Below, piece after piece: positions 1 to 13,482 of a stretch of 64,000 nucleotides of DNA (within the stretch, counting starts at the first letter, position 1; the number at the start of each line of letters is the position of its first letter). This DNA is from Euwallacea fornicatus (Eukaryota; Arthropoda; Insecta; Coleoptera; Curculionidae). The position numbers and the translations under genes were made by a program. The notes below the pieces were generated by a model that was given only the letters and a program-made list of their open reading frames with translations, was not told the DNA's origin and did not search any database. Where the stretch lies: positions 4,154,001-4,218,000 of the forward strand of contig NC_089542.1 of the NCBI RefSeq assembly GCF_040115645.1. The letters run 5' to 3'.

Positions 1-479
1 ATCTCGGAGTAAAAAAAAAAAAAACCTCCAAGTAATAACAAGAAAAGCAATAATGTTCCTTTACGATGGCGTTGCAATCCGTGACAGACATTTCGCTGAC
101 AAAGGCCAGAGAGACATAAAAATTGCAGCCGTCATAAAACTTTTATTTTCGAAATAATGTACCTTTGTCTGCCATTACTAAGTTATTGGATTTTTATTGG
201 TTGCGAAGCTTTAGGTCTTGCCCTTGAAAAGGTGGGCTAAATCGAAGGGAACTTGGTGATTTAATCTGACAGGATTGCAGGAGAGAAGCCTCGCTCTCTC
301 GGGCTCATGTACAGCGGGCGAAAGTATGGAATGTTTTAAATCCGTCATAGTTTCATATCAACATAGGTGATTATTAAAAAATATACATTTTACACAAAAG
401 CCCAGGTATATATTTAACAATATTATAAGAAAAACAAATAAGTTGATTTCTACAAATATAAAAAAAATTAAATGAATAA
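1..479. other. AT-rich flank without a recognised gene
   Basis: No open frame or RNA gene is supported here. The stretch is AT-rich with short A runs and leads into the left end of the Tc1-like remnant that follows. Confidence 0.4.
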
Positions 480-1819
480 ATTATGCTGGACAAAAAAATT
501 CAATATTTCGTAAAATTCATTATAATCAATACAAAAGTTTAAATAAATATTTTGTGTTGTGTCCTTTCGAGTCGATAACAGCCCGACATCGACAGTGCAG
601 AGAATCGATTAAATTTTCGCAAATGGAAATAGGAATCTTCACCTGCTCTGCCCGCAGGACTCTCCACAACTCGTCCCGATTGGACACATTCATGCCTCGA
701 ATTTTTCGTTTTAAGTACTCCCAGAGATGCTCAATGGGATTGAGATCCGGCGACTGAGACGGCTACTCTAACGCGGGGATATTACTATCATTCACCCAAT
801 TTTTCACTTATCGAGATGACTGTTTAGGGTCGTTATGCTACTGGAAACGCCAAAGTAAAGGCATATCTTCATCACCAAATGACGGCATATGGTTCTCAAA
901 GATGGTTTTGTACCGAAACCGATTCACAATTCGACCAATTTTGACCAATAGTCCGACGCCGGGTTGTGGAAGGCATTACCATATCATTGTGCTGCCACCA
1001 CCATGTTTCACTGTTGATTTGTGATAGTTGGGATGAAACTTAGTCCTATAGGTCGACGAACATAACTTTTACCATCAGAATAAAAAATGTTAACTTCACT
1101 TTCATCACTGAAAAGAAGAGTGCTCCACTTTGGAGGTGGCCAAAACAAGCGTTCCTGAGCAAATTTAGTTCTGGCTCTTCGGTTCTTCTTGGAAATTAAG
1201 GGCTTTTTCACTGCGATCCTTTCCACTAATCCAATTTCGCACAACCGACGACGTACAGTGCGATCGCTTATATTGACGTCACTATTGTTAGTGGTTTATT
1301 GCTTTGTAGTCCTGGAGGACTTGCCAGAATCCGTCGATCGGCAGTGGCATTCGTTTTTCTTGGACGTCCAGGTTTCAGACCATCTTCTACATCCCCAGAA
1401 GCGCCATATTTTTTTTATAATTTTGGAGGCGGCCCCTCGGCCGATTTTTAACGTCTTTGCAATGTCTCTTCGGTTGCAGCCGTCACGTGAGGTTTGGACT
1501 ATTGATTTTCGAAAATGTTCCGGAAAATACTTATTCTTTGGCGCATTTCGTATAAAATGCGCCGCACCATCGGACTGAATATAACTGATAATGCCCCCAT
1601 AAACGACAACACCATATAGTATTTCACACATTTGTGCGACAAAAAAATTATTTTTAACAACAAATTTTTGAAAGACAACATTCCTAAGGCGATTATTGTG
1701 CTTGATGAATTTGGGAACATACCTTTACCTTATGGGCAAAATCTGAAGACCAAGACGAAAATGGTCACCAAGGAAACGCTTTTTCGAAAAATATTCCATA
1801 CTTTTGTCCACGACTGTGT
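480..1819 (-). mobile_element. Degenerate Tc1-like transposon with broken transposase
   Basis: A dead Tc1/mariner-superfamily DNA transposon read on the minus strand. An N-terminal helix-turn-helix piece with IAKTLKIGRGAASKI lies at 1296-1631. A catalytic-core piece with WSTLLFSDESEVNIF (first Asp of the DDE triad) lies at 1008-1244. The C-terminal piece SPDLNPIEHLWEYLKRK, with the third acidic residue, lies near 600-757. The pieces are in different frames and separated by stops, so no functional enzyme is encoded. The right end CATACTTTTGTCCACGAC (about 1798-1815) and a decayed left end CTGGACAAAA (about 485) resemble the termini of the element at 56,968-58,317, so the two are probably related. 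End coordinates are approximate. Confidence 0.8.
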
Positions 1820-3165
1820 GTGTTGCAAAGCTACGTGAGTGCAGATCATTCGCAATAAATGTGTAACAATATTATTGTAAATTAATTATTTATAGGTATT
1901 TTGCCGGTCGACTTATTTTTTACGTGCCAAGAGACAAAGAACCACTGCGTTTGCTGCAGCAGGCACGACACACCTTTTTGCATGATTAATTTTACATAAC
2001 GTCTCTAAAGCTTCTTTAACGCAGTTAGAAGATAATTTTTCATTTAGTGCCCGCAGTTTGTTTTTATCTCTCGCTTTCTTCACGTCTCCCCGACCCCCTA
2101 AGCACAATTGCGCAAGAGCTCTTGCATAAACCTTCGGATTAGCTCTTTAAGCCTCAGGAACCAGTAAGCATTTGACGATAACTGTCTTTTCCTGCAAGCG
2201 AAAAACCGTCTGAATTGTGCAATAACTTCTCGCAGAGGCAAAGACACGCGTTAGCTTAGCATTTGTAATATGCAACTTCAAGTAAAAATCTAATAATACA
2301 AATGTATTTTACACAGTGGTTGTACCGCCTTAAATTCCTTTGTGGATATAAAGAATGTGATTACTTTAAAAGCTCCAACGGCTGTCGCGTTGGGCAGGTT
2401 TGATCAAGAAACGCTGGGGCACATTCAGCAACGTCAAGCCAAATCCCTGCAATAGATGGTCGATTATTTTGTCCCATTCGAAGAGTAGTTTGCCCACAGT
2501 GAACCTCTTCCAAGTCTTGCCGCACCCTTACAGTTACTTTAATAAACGTAATAATCTGTCATTTTGTATAGTCGGTGTCATGCAATACTAAGCTTTTTAA
2601 TCTGCCGTCATTAGAGGCTCGCACATACGTTTTGTCTTTGGCCGTATACCAATTACCGCACGGACGAGATTAGTGCCATAATAGCATTATTAAGTCACCG
2701 CTCTTTTTGTATATCGCACGGAAGGGCCCGTCCTATTGTCAGAGACTAATTACGGTTTATTGGATTAATCTGCGAAAGTGCGGAATAGAAAAAATATCAT
2801 GAATGACTAACAACTAAAAACTATGGATTTTACCACGCAAGATCTTGGTTTAATGAGACTCCGCCTCGAAGCGCGGTGTTAATTAATTGAAAATGTGAAA
2901 GCCAGAGCTAAAGCAAATCGTTAAAAAATTAATAGAGAGCTGAAAACAATGTGGGGTAAATTAGTCCGTCTACGGTGAAAAAGCAAAAGCTCCGCCTCAA
3001 AACGGAGTTCCAACCGACCTCTGATACAGAAAGCTCGAGCCGCAGCAAATCACGTTTGTAGAAATCTCGAAACTCCGTCTTCCACGGGACTGCCAGCCAA
3101 TCACCGCAACACCGAATACTACTGATACCAACAAAAATTTTAATTCTTAAAGCAAGGTTAAGCTA
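1820..3165. other. Gene-free intergenic stretch
   Basis: Only short open frames occur, none with family resemblance or convincing splice context. No RNA gene was recognised. Composition changes toward slightly higher GC near 2,850-3,150, ahead of the tandem repeat. Confidence 0.35.
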
Positions 3166-3815
3166 TCCCACCACCCACTCACGAGAGCCACCCAATCCCT
3201 TCGCGCGTTCAATGTGTTCATCCAACAAAAACTCCACCCACCAACGATTCCTTCGCTTCTCCGTGCAAATCAAGAACGATATGGGCGCGTGGCCTCCCAC
3301 TGCTATCCAATCGGGTCCTTGCTTCTCCCTCGAATTATAGAATGTCAATGAATGAAGATTACGGCATGCTGCGTCCACACCGATTGTAGCGCCCCGATCG
3401 CAGCTTGGCTCCGCCCATTCGCGAGTGCCATCCAATCAAATTTTACTCGCTTAGTCTCGCGCGCCCAACAACGCTTCACCCCTTAACAATTCCTACGGTT
3501 TTTAAAGGAATATTATAAACTCCAGAACCACGCGAGGGTGTGATCTCCCATCGCGGTCCAGTTAGGTCGTCGCTTTGCGTTTAGAATGACAAAAGTGCGT
3601 CCAATCGAAGCTGCGACTCGCTGCGCACGCGCTGATTGCAGCGCCGCAATCCGAGCGTGGCTCCGCCCATTCGCGAGTGCCATCCAATCAAATCTCACTC
3701 GGCCAGCTTCATGCGCACAACGAACACTAATAATTCTTTTGATTCTCACAGCAATAAATATATTATAAATTCAAGAACGACGTTGGCGTGTGAACCACCC
3801 ATCGGATTGATTAAG
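3166..3815. repeat. Diverged tandem repeat, unit about 240-252 bp
   Basis: The phrase CCGCCCATTCGCGAGTGCCA recurs at 3411 and 3663 (252 bp apart). A diverged form, CCACCCACTCACGAGAGCCA, occurs at 3171 (240 bp before). The associated AAGAACGA...GCGTG phrase recurs near 3271, 3523 and 3771. This gives roughly two and a half head-to-tail units, richer in GC than the flanks. It may be a small satellite block or a repeated transposon internal region. Short open frames inside it are not taken as genes. Confidence 0.65.
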
Positions 3816-6800
3816 TATGCCCATGAGGTAGTGGCTATCGAAAAGGCATAAGTTTAACGAGATGAAGGAAGAAGATAAAGGCCACACCCTCGCCTATCGT
3901 GGCCGAACATCTTCACTAGAAGGTGAGGTTTTACGTGTTTGTTGCGTTTCCGATGACCGACTGAGAACCTACGTCCGAGGAGGTGTACATGGGGCTGCTG
4001 ACCTCCACACGACTTAAGCCCGAAGGGGTGGTTTTTACGTGAGCTTGGCCACATGTGCGCACAAGCCACGTACAAGCAGGTAAACTGATATTCCGTTATT
4101 TCATGACTTTGGAGTCCATATGTAGATAGCTATTCCACGGCGCATTGTATGCACATATACGGAGAATTTATCACGATGGCTGAAATTAAAATATATTTAT
4201 ACGTGTTCTGGTTGTGACCCCAACCTTAACATCTGTTTTACTTGGGAAAAACGAACTCTGTGAGCCGCAAGAGAGGACGTTAGCACCAGGCCCTCAAAGG
4301 CAAAAATTATGCTAATGAGAATAGTTCGTTCGCCGTGTAATTAAGCAAATCGCAGTGTGCAAGTGAACGCGAATCGTGCTCTAAGTATGCGTATGGTACG
4401 CCACCGCATATTTCAAACTGGTCTACTAAGTACCATTTAGTACCTTCACACGCCTGACTGCAAGAAGAGAGGACAAAGGGTAATTTGCGGACTTCAGTAC
4501 ATTTTCTTGGGCCTCGGTCACGACTCAGTGGTCTTTGCTCTCGTATAATTGATGACCAAAAGCCTCCCTTCAATTGAATTTCAAATAATTTCCATTAGTC
4601 ATCCCGAAAGACAATGAGCGCATTTAACAATTCATTATTGTATTGTAATGAAACCCAAACTGCTTTCTCCCAGCAGATGTGGGCAAGTCTTAATAATTAG
4701 ATAGTACAATGTCGCATAAGAGTTTATCTTAATTGTTTCCCCGTTGTTCTTTGCTATTTGGTTTTGGGTTCTAATGGGAAGGGCGTGGGTGTATCGAGAA
4801 GAAATCTGTGAAAAAGCGAAAGAAAGGAGTGCGCTTCTGAGGACCGTTACCAAGAGGAAATGGTCAGGATTATGGTAATTTTCAGGCTAGAAGTACTGTC
4901 TTTAAGTGAACAGTTTCGCTCCTCCGAACAAGTTCCAGCATGCAAAAACCGAAAGTGCGCCGCACGGTGGATGTAAGAGATCCTAGATCGTTTGATCGCT
5001 GAGAAAGCCCGAAACCTTCAGGACGCGCCCATGTGGAGAGCCATATCATCAGCATATCGTTTATGTCTGCAAAAAATCTCATCGGCATCGGCAGCGTCGC
5101 AGTGGCGTATCGAACGGCTTTCTACTGCCGCCAATGGGCACTCTACGCTCTACGCTGACAGTAGCGTCTTTCTACGTTCCCGTACTTTCCTGTTCAGAAA
5201 GAGTCGAAAATTGCTTAAACTGGTCCAGGACGCCAATGAGCTTGTTACGTTATGAAGGTTTAACATGCCTTTTATTTCTAGAAAAGTCTGCTTGTAATTG
5301 ACCTTAATGCAGGAGCGTGCTTGGCAAATACATGAAACGCTTTTCTAATTACTACGGAAGGCTCAAAAATTGCCAGTGATCCCAGCTTAAACTATTCGAG
5401 ATACGCCAATTGCTTCACGCATATTGATCGCTTCATATGTCCCCAACAAATAGAAGAGTCGATCATAGGCAGCAGCGTACTTTGCGTAGATTGATCAGGC
5501 TTTACCGGTCCTCTCAATAGGTGACCTTAAGAATTCAATTCAGGTTTAATTTGTTAGGACACGCCGTTGATTTTGGAGACAGAACGGATAATGCCTTCTT
5601 TCGTTATTTTAGACCACGGCGAGCACTCAACGCGACGCTGCTTCATTGTCATATCCAGCATGACACATGACAAAGTCTAACTTCAACTGCCACTTTTCGA
5701 CTATTCGGCAACTGACATTTGACTTGACAATAAAAATAACCAAATTATAGCTGACTCGAACGTGACAACAACCAAAGATGTTGTGATGAAAATTTTGACA
5801 GCTAGTTGACATATAACGGATTAATACTAATTATAAAAAATGAAACAAGTTACTTTATTTGTATTCGGGGGAAATAGAGTCGTTGCGAAATCGTCATTTT
5901 AGAGTATTACAATTTTTTTCTGAAACGACCATACGGTTTTGTTGGAAAAAATTATGACATATGTTAGTTAGGGTGATTGCATGACTAGTTGGACGTACCG
6001 ATTGTTGACATTTGATAGATGGTGGGAAACTTGTTTTCCTTCAAACTCTTTACAATCACAGAGGATACATCTGAAATTAAGCAAACTATCAAACATGAAT
6101 TTCCTTTCAATGTTGCCGAACTTCCAATTTAATCTACATTTTAGGGTATAATTTTTTAAGCTGGTCGGATGTGAAAAATATCCGCTGCCTACGCCCCTGC
6201 AAAAGCATTAGCATATCGCATTCATACGGCAAGCAATCGGATTACTCCACCGGGCATTCAGATGACGCTCGGATACGTCTTGTCTCCTTTTAATTAATTT
6301 GTGAATAAGGAAGCAACTTGTACCTGAACATCAGATTAGAATGCAGCACTAATTACACGGAACACCTTAGGATATTAAAGGGTACCGATCTCGGAATCTA
6401 TGGTGGTTCCAAGATGATTTTCGGTCGAGTTGGGAGAGCAGGTTGGGTTCCGGTGAAAACTGTGCTGGGTACCCATGCAAATTCCCTGTTGGTGGTTTTC
6501 GCACGCATCTCCGTCAACCTTGTCTGACCCCAGCGGCGGCGGCCTCAGGAAGAACCCGTCCGGCGATGGTACCGTTACTGGAGGCGGATGGGCGATGCAT
6601 TGCGCATTGTCACCGCCCGATTTTTGGCCTCGGCCATTCTTTCCTCGGATATAATGACGATCATTATTATGCAGCGCGGTATTATAGTCGTTTAAGTCGC
6701 GTTCTTTGAACTTTGCCGACTGCATTGATGCCGAGGAACCCTCCAAAAAGTCACCTGCAAGTAGGTGCTACCTCAAAGTACGGTAAAATTGGACGACTGC

Positions 6801-9800
6801 AACAATTTTTTTTTATCTATCGTTCGTTGATAGAGTTCTCTTCCACTGAAAGGATCACCGACAGTTTAAGGTCGAAGTCACAGGGGGACAAAAGAACGTA
6901 TTTTGCTCCCTACAAAGTGTTCCAACTATGACATCACTCTTGGAGCTTGTAAAGGATTATGCTGCTTATGTTTACATTCTCGGCATTAATACCTGATATT
7001 TTACGCAACTTTATATTCCACGTAATTGTCTACGTAATAAATAACCGCCATTTATAATTTTTGACAAATCTGCTGCTTTGAGTTATTGCAGATTAGGCGG
7101 ATTGGCGAGATTTATGGGTCCGGTTCGGCTCATTTGCACTTCAAGGCCTTGTCGACTCAAAAGAGTGGAATGTTGTATGAAATATATGTGATGCATGACG
7201 TAAACTGCGTTCTCAGAATTTTAAGATACCTGTCATCTGTCAAATTACCTGCCAACCCGCCTATCATTCCATTGTCCTGATTAGTTTTAAAACAAACGAC
7301 TGTCGTTTTGGGGTAGAGTACGATCAAATCACATGACGCTCTACGATATTAATGAACAGCTAAAGTGACATATATGTCACTCATAATGCATTTTTAAGAC
7401 AAAATGTCGCAACATCGCTATTGATTTTTTAGCTCTAAAGTACTGCAGACAACAGCAAAATAGTGGTAATAAGAAAGAACATAATGGAGAGTGTTTCGGC
7501 AATCAATTAACTGATAGGTAAGCGCTTTAAAGTCTATTTCCACGTAAAACGCAAATGTTGGCGGACCCACGAAAGCACGTGAAGCAAACGAAGAAGAATG
7601 TTTTGTATAAAAATTTGAAACGAGGTGACAACTGCGTCAATTTTGTGTCACTTTTCCCAGGAAAGAGGTGAAAACTGTCACATTTGACGGAGCTGTCATT
7701 CAATTGTCAAAACTCAACTTCAAAATTTGGAAAAGTTTTAGCATCATTATTTTTCGAGGTAGTCCCTTCTATATGGGGTGCAATTCCAGTAATTTTTCTT
7801 CAGAAAAATGACTGCCATTTTTAGTTTTGGCGCAGATATAAAAATTTTAAAAAATTCCTGCCGCAATGCTCCACAAATGCCCCCATGCAACTCGTTTCCA
7901 TCTAATATAATTTGACTGACACCTTTGCCCTCTATTTAACCCGACGACAAGCATTTCGCATTACCAAACTGCATAATAAAACCTACAGAGTACGACATCA
8001 GTTATGACCGATCCCAAAATCCTTTTAATACGACATTAGAACCGCACCTTCCTATGCAAGTTCTGTTATGAATTAAACATGAGCCTAGTACCGTAGTACT
8101 ACCGTACTCCGAGGTTTCGTAATAATTATATCATTGTTTTTTAGTCAGCTCCTGCCTAATGGTTCCTGATATCGTTAGTTAATTTGGTTCATATTATTGC
8201 AGTACTATTGGACGTCGTTCTTTTTGGTACCACGCCTAGGTGCATTCCTTAAACGCTTAATCAGAAATGCCATAATTCGTTGGGCGACTATTGGATAACG
8301 GGTGCATTAGTCAAAATTGAATTGTTAATTGTTGAAAGTGTCAGGAATTAGATTAGGTGGTACCATGTGGTTGTTTAAGGCGGCGAACCCCTTGGTACCT
8401 AACAATAATAGCGTGTCCACACCAAACCTTGACATGCCTCTGAATCAGGTTTAATATAGAGAATTGTGGTACCACTCTTAGGAATGTTTCAATTATTTAT
8501 TTAAGTAGTCATTATCTGGACGAATGGAGACTTAAGGAGAAAAATTCAGTGAGCACTTGTTTCCAGTTATTTACTCAATTTTCAGGAACTTTCAATTGTC
8601 TTTGAGCCTCATGCATTAACTCGACATTTTCAGTTAACTGCAGACTTAAACAAACAGTTTTTATTCTCTTGTTCGATTATTAGCTTGCAGCATACTTAGA
8701 AATTGCAGTAGAATCCCGAACAACAGCAGTAGATTTGTCAACTATTTGCCTCTCATTACCATCGGGCTTTAAGAAAATTCCATGTATTGTGGTGGAATCT
8801 CATGACCAAACTAGTAGATTTTCTAGCACCTCGTCTCAAACTCCGGCAAGTTTTCAAAATTTTTTACCTGCAAACATCCTTACTAGCTTCGATAGATTTC
8901 CGAATCCACCTTAAAGCCTAACCTGAGGGCGATCCCACAAAACTTGTCCATTTTTTTTTCATCTGTGCGATTGTGGAGAATCTCGAGACGTCAATCATCG
9001 CCTAGACCACGAACCTCTCTAAAAGCAATGAAGATGATGTGCGGCAGGTAGCCTCCGGGCGACCCCGATTTAGCACATGCTGAATGTTTTATTTACTTAA
9101 ATTGAAAGTAATTAATCGTCGGAAACCATCTTAAGCACCAGGATCCAACTTTTCAAAGCATTAAACGTAACTCATGTTGGCCTAAAGACGCCTCTGAAAC
9201 TGCAACCAAGCAAGGGTCATCACGATCTGTCCACGTTCAGAAGGTCTCAAGTTCATATATCTCGCCCGAGTGCGGCCTCTTATATAATTTTCGTTACCTA
9301 GTGGCACAGTAACATGATTTTTCGACTGAATAATTGGAATAGATGAACTTTATCCGCCCGCAGATCATTTGAAGACAGTAATGACCATCTCGGGCGAGTC
9401 TGTACAGGACCAAGCCCACCAAATGCGGGTTAATTAGCTCCCGACACGAATGGGTTTTTCGGAGGAGTGTCATTAGTGTCAAATTTGATGAAAATTGTTG
9501 GGTCTGCGAGTAGATTTTTCGCCCGTCAGTCCACGGGTGTTAAATAAATAGGAAAATAGGTTTCAGTAGAGTTTCGGATAAACTCGTACGTTACAAAAAA
9601 CCGTTTTGGAACTGCTGCTTCAGCGTTGAATAATCATTGGAGATCGCACTAATGAAGTGGTGAAAAGTCGTTCGAAAGTCGTTTCAAATATCGATGAAGC
9701 CGTAAAACATTTCTGTGCGTTACTTGTGGCCTTGTGACGTGTTCCGTAACTGTTTTGGAACTTCTGTTTTGTAACTTCGGAGAAAAAGCTGCAACGAGAA

Positions 9801-12800
9801 GCAACAGAAATTCACATTTTGGCACCAGCAGCCGCTTTCCAGGGCTCTAATTGAATATACGCGCAGAGCGCGTAAAAACCTTAATGGTGGCGTTTTCCGA
9901 TTAAGAAGCCGAGAACACTAGAATTACCAGTAATTAAAGTTAATTTTAATTAAAATTTAAAGTGTTGTGTAACACGGTGTTTTTATTTTGTTTGGCAGAG
10001 CCCGTTCCGTTAATTACGACCTCAGCGGCCGCGGGCGACAATTATCTTCTTTATCTCGCAATCAGATAAAGCAATAATAAGACTTTTCTCGGTCTGGGTA
10101 AGACGGTAGCGAATCGGTGCCAATCGAGTCGATATCCGCCTGTTGTATCTGCAGGAAACCTCTATTTGGACGTGTAATCGGGCCTTTAGCTTGCGAGGAA
10201 ATGGCTTTTGAAGTGGACCCAGAACGCCACTGTTGAAGACCATCTAAAATAGTTTTTATCGCACATTTATGGCCTCAGTTCCATGCACTCTCAATCACTG
10301 TAATTGGGCCCATCAGTAGCTACATCTCCTTCGTCCATTCGAACCACTTGAGTGTCCGCTTCGAACCCATTAAATCAGAGAACTGTGGTCACTTATTCCT
10401 TGAAATTGCCGGCACATTTAGATCGATTTCTGCGGCAGTTGTTTCCGCAAACGCCCAAGAATGATATCACTGATGGCCCAATGCAAAAAGTGGCCGAACG
10501 CCGAGGCAGGATCGATTTTCAAGACTGAATTGAAAATCCAGCAACATCCGTTACACTCGTAATATTCCAGTACAGCTATCTCTTCAAAACGGATTATCTA
10601 CTTTTCGCATCACACTCCCAACGTAAATAAATAAAGAGAGAGAGAGATGCGAAAAATAAGATAAGGCGTGACTCTTCAAATCGCACTTTCCCATAAACTG
10701 ATCGCGGGTCATGTTAACACCTCCGAAGTCCCGATTAAATAATGTGCGAAAGGTTATGCATTTACCGTTGAAATTATTTAATCCGGGATTAATCTGACTT
10801 GGCAATCCGTAAATGTATCTTTATTAACTAGCCGAGGATAATGACGCTCACCTCGGGACCTTTGAGCTGTTATTCGACGATTTTTCTTATGTAGAGGCGT
10901 TTGATCTGCACGTGACGCTGGGGTCAGGCGCGGACCTCTTCGATAAAAACCGACACCGAATCCGGGAAAGATTCCCACCAGCTCCGGTTTAAAATAACGC
11001 CGAGAAATACCCAAAACGAAACAGGTTTTTGTCGGTGATGCCATCTACGGCAAATCAGCTCAAACTTCCACCGGTACATATCTTGTACCCCCGCAACTGG
11101 CAGCGCCAGTTATGACACCTGTCCAGTGAGGTCGTATGAGATAAATCAGAGACCAGGCTTTCCGAACGCACGAGGAGTGCCGCCCTGCATCCAGAAAGGG
11201 GAAATATAGAAGTCTCCCGAGGCTCTTCCTGAGAAGCAGTCACGTGAAAGCTGTTACCGTGAAGTCTACTTAAGAATTATGCTTGTGGCGCTACTGAACT
11301 ACATGATCTTCGTTTACGTTTCAAGCCAAAAAGAGAAGAGGAAGTTCATCCGTCTCATCTGGGAAGACTCTTCCGTGTCTCGATCGAAAGGTTCTTTCTA
11401 ACTCATTCATCGAACACAAATACTGTTAAAACAAATACAGTTTTCTGGAATCAGCACAAAGAGCCCTTCGAAGAACTCTCTGAGTGTCAAGTATTCTACA
11501 TCTACGGGTTTTTTAGACCCTTCCTTTTCTGGTCTTTTCCATCTATATGGAGTAGAACCTGAAGATTCTTCGCAAGAAGCAGACGTAACGAAAGACCCCC
11601 AAGTTGAAAAAAAATTATATGGGTTTCAACACTTTTATATCTACGAGTTCGCTGAGAACCAGCAGAAGGTTCTTCGTAATTAATTGAGAGACGCTTAATG
11701 ATTTTTTTTCACTCGATGGGAAGCGAAGAAGCAGCGAGTATGTTTTATTGACTACCAGTTCCTTGCCCTATGTCTTCGTTTAGTTAAGTTATTAAAAAAC
11801 GAAAAAATAAAAATAAATGCACGTTTTTAACTCGAATTCAGAGAGGGCGTCTGCGGTTGTAAGCAACTATTCCATATGCTAGACAGTTGCATATTAGATC
11901 TCTCCCGCGCCATCTCTCGCTTGGCAGCGAAACTTAATTGCCTGAGCTTCGTCCATAGAGTGCGCTAATGCTTGTTGACTATCAACGAATCAAGGATGTA
12001 TCCAGAAATATTTGGAAGTGTTTTACCATGTTATCAGATTAAAAGATGACAAATGAGCTGCAGGAAAGCAAAATCGATATCGGTGCTAAACCCGAAAGCT
12101 CTCGTGCATGTTTAGCCGACACAGTGACATGCATTAGATTTGTGTCAGCCGAAAGATATCCACAAAACGAAGGAGTGTCGGGTAATTAACCATATTTATA
12201 ATGACCGTTGCGACATTTTTGTGCAAATTTCCCTGCAAGGTAACGGTGCCCGGGCACGCTAGCAGGGTTTGCGAAACTTACTCCATGTTGTGTATTCATA
12301 ACAATAATGATAATAGTGGAGATAATTTTAAAGATTAGTCGAGTGCATGGTTTAATGGACTGTAAATTTCAGATCGGAATGACGTTAGCGCTGGTTGCGG
12401 TTTGGTTGACCTTTTGGGTGACTGATGGATCTTTCGGGAAGTGTCGTGTAGCGACCATAAATGGGCTCTTTTGCAAGCTACTCCAAGTCAGCGTTACGCT
12501 CTTTGTGCGAAGTCCTCAATAAAGAATTAAAAAAGCACAAAAGGAAGTTTGTTTGAATGATTTCGCAAGTTCACACCCTATAGGGGCACTCCTTCAAGCC
12601 GGCAGGTCAAATTAATATTAAGGAGCGTCCCTTTATGCCCTATTTGGCGTTGTCTCCTATCAATCTGATTAATAACCATAAATTTTATTTAAACAAAAAC
12701 CTCGCATAATATAGACCATTAAATCCAGGTACTGAAATTGGCTGGAGAACTTGGGTGACACCATCTTCTGACGTTACCTAAATCTAATTCTTATTAATTT

Positions 12801-13480
12801 TAGGAAATAATTGCGAGTACTGGATGGGAAAGGTGCCACGCAACGAAATCAGCAATTAAATTTCAGGTACTACGATAATAACCGAGCTTATGGGCCGTTT
12901 TCCTCCATTCGTTTCGCAATCGCATCGGTTCTTTGAGTTACGAACATGGCGATCGAGGTGGTAGCTGAGCAGTTTTCGAAAATCACCGAAAGATGACTCT
13001 AAAGCAACCTAAATGAGCGCGCGCCCACGAGATGGCGCTGATGCTAGCTAACTAAGCCTTCGTATATTAAATCTGAGGTTGAGTTTTTTTGTGAGTTAAG
13101 AGCGTTATCATCAAAGCGAGCATGTGCAGAGTCACCTAATTGGATGCTTAAATGCGAGCCGGACCTAGAGACCTTAAGATTATGTATCATTTCCAACGAA
13201 TCGGTAGCCATTTAAATAATTCAAGGCGATGTATTAGTAAAATTGGGCATTGTTTTCGGTGTGGAGTTATGTCTAGTGGGTGTTACTGTACACTAACGGT
13301 CGCGTCGTACCACCTAACTGTTGCTTTCGGTTCAGATATGCGGCCTAATGATTAATTAACTAAGATACATATTTAAGTCCACAGACGTACCAAGTTTTGG
13401 TCTTTAAGAAACAAAATCAAAAAAACTATTTTCACGTTTGTGCTTGTTCTTGAAACTAAAATTCACAATATTCAATAATA
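3816..13480. other. Large region with no recognised gene
   Basis: About 9.7 kb of moderately AT-rich DNA. All open frames are short and show no recognisable domain. A somewhat GC-richer patch at 6,430-6,620 carries a 123-codon minus-strand frame (6375-6746) that I could not assign. A GA run lies near 10,634-10,647, and GAA/TTC-rich words cluster at about 11,460-11,690. The region could be intergenic or a long intron of a gene lying outside the window. Confidence 0.35.
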
Positions 13481-13482
13481 TA

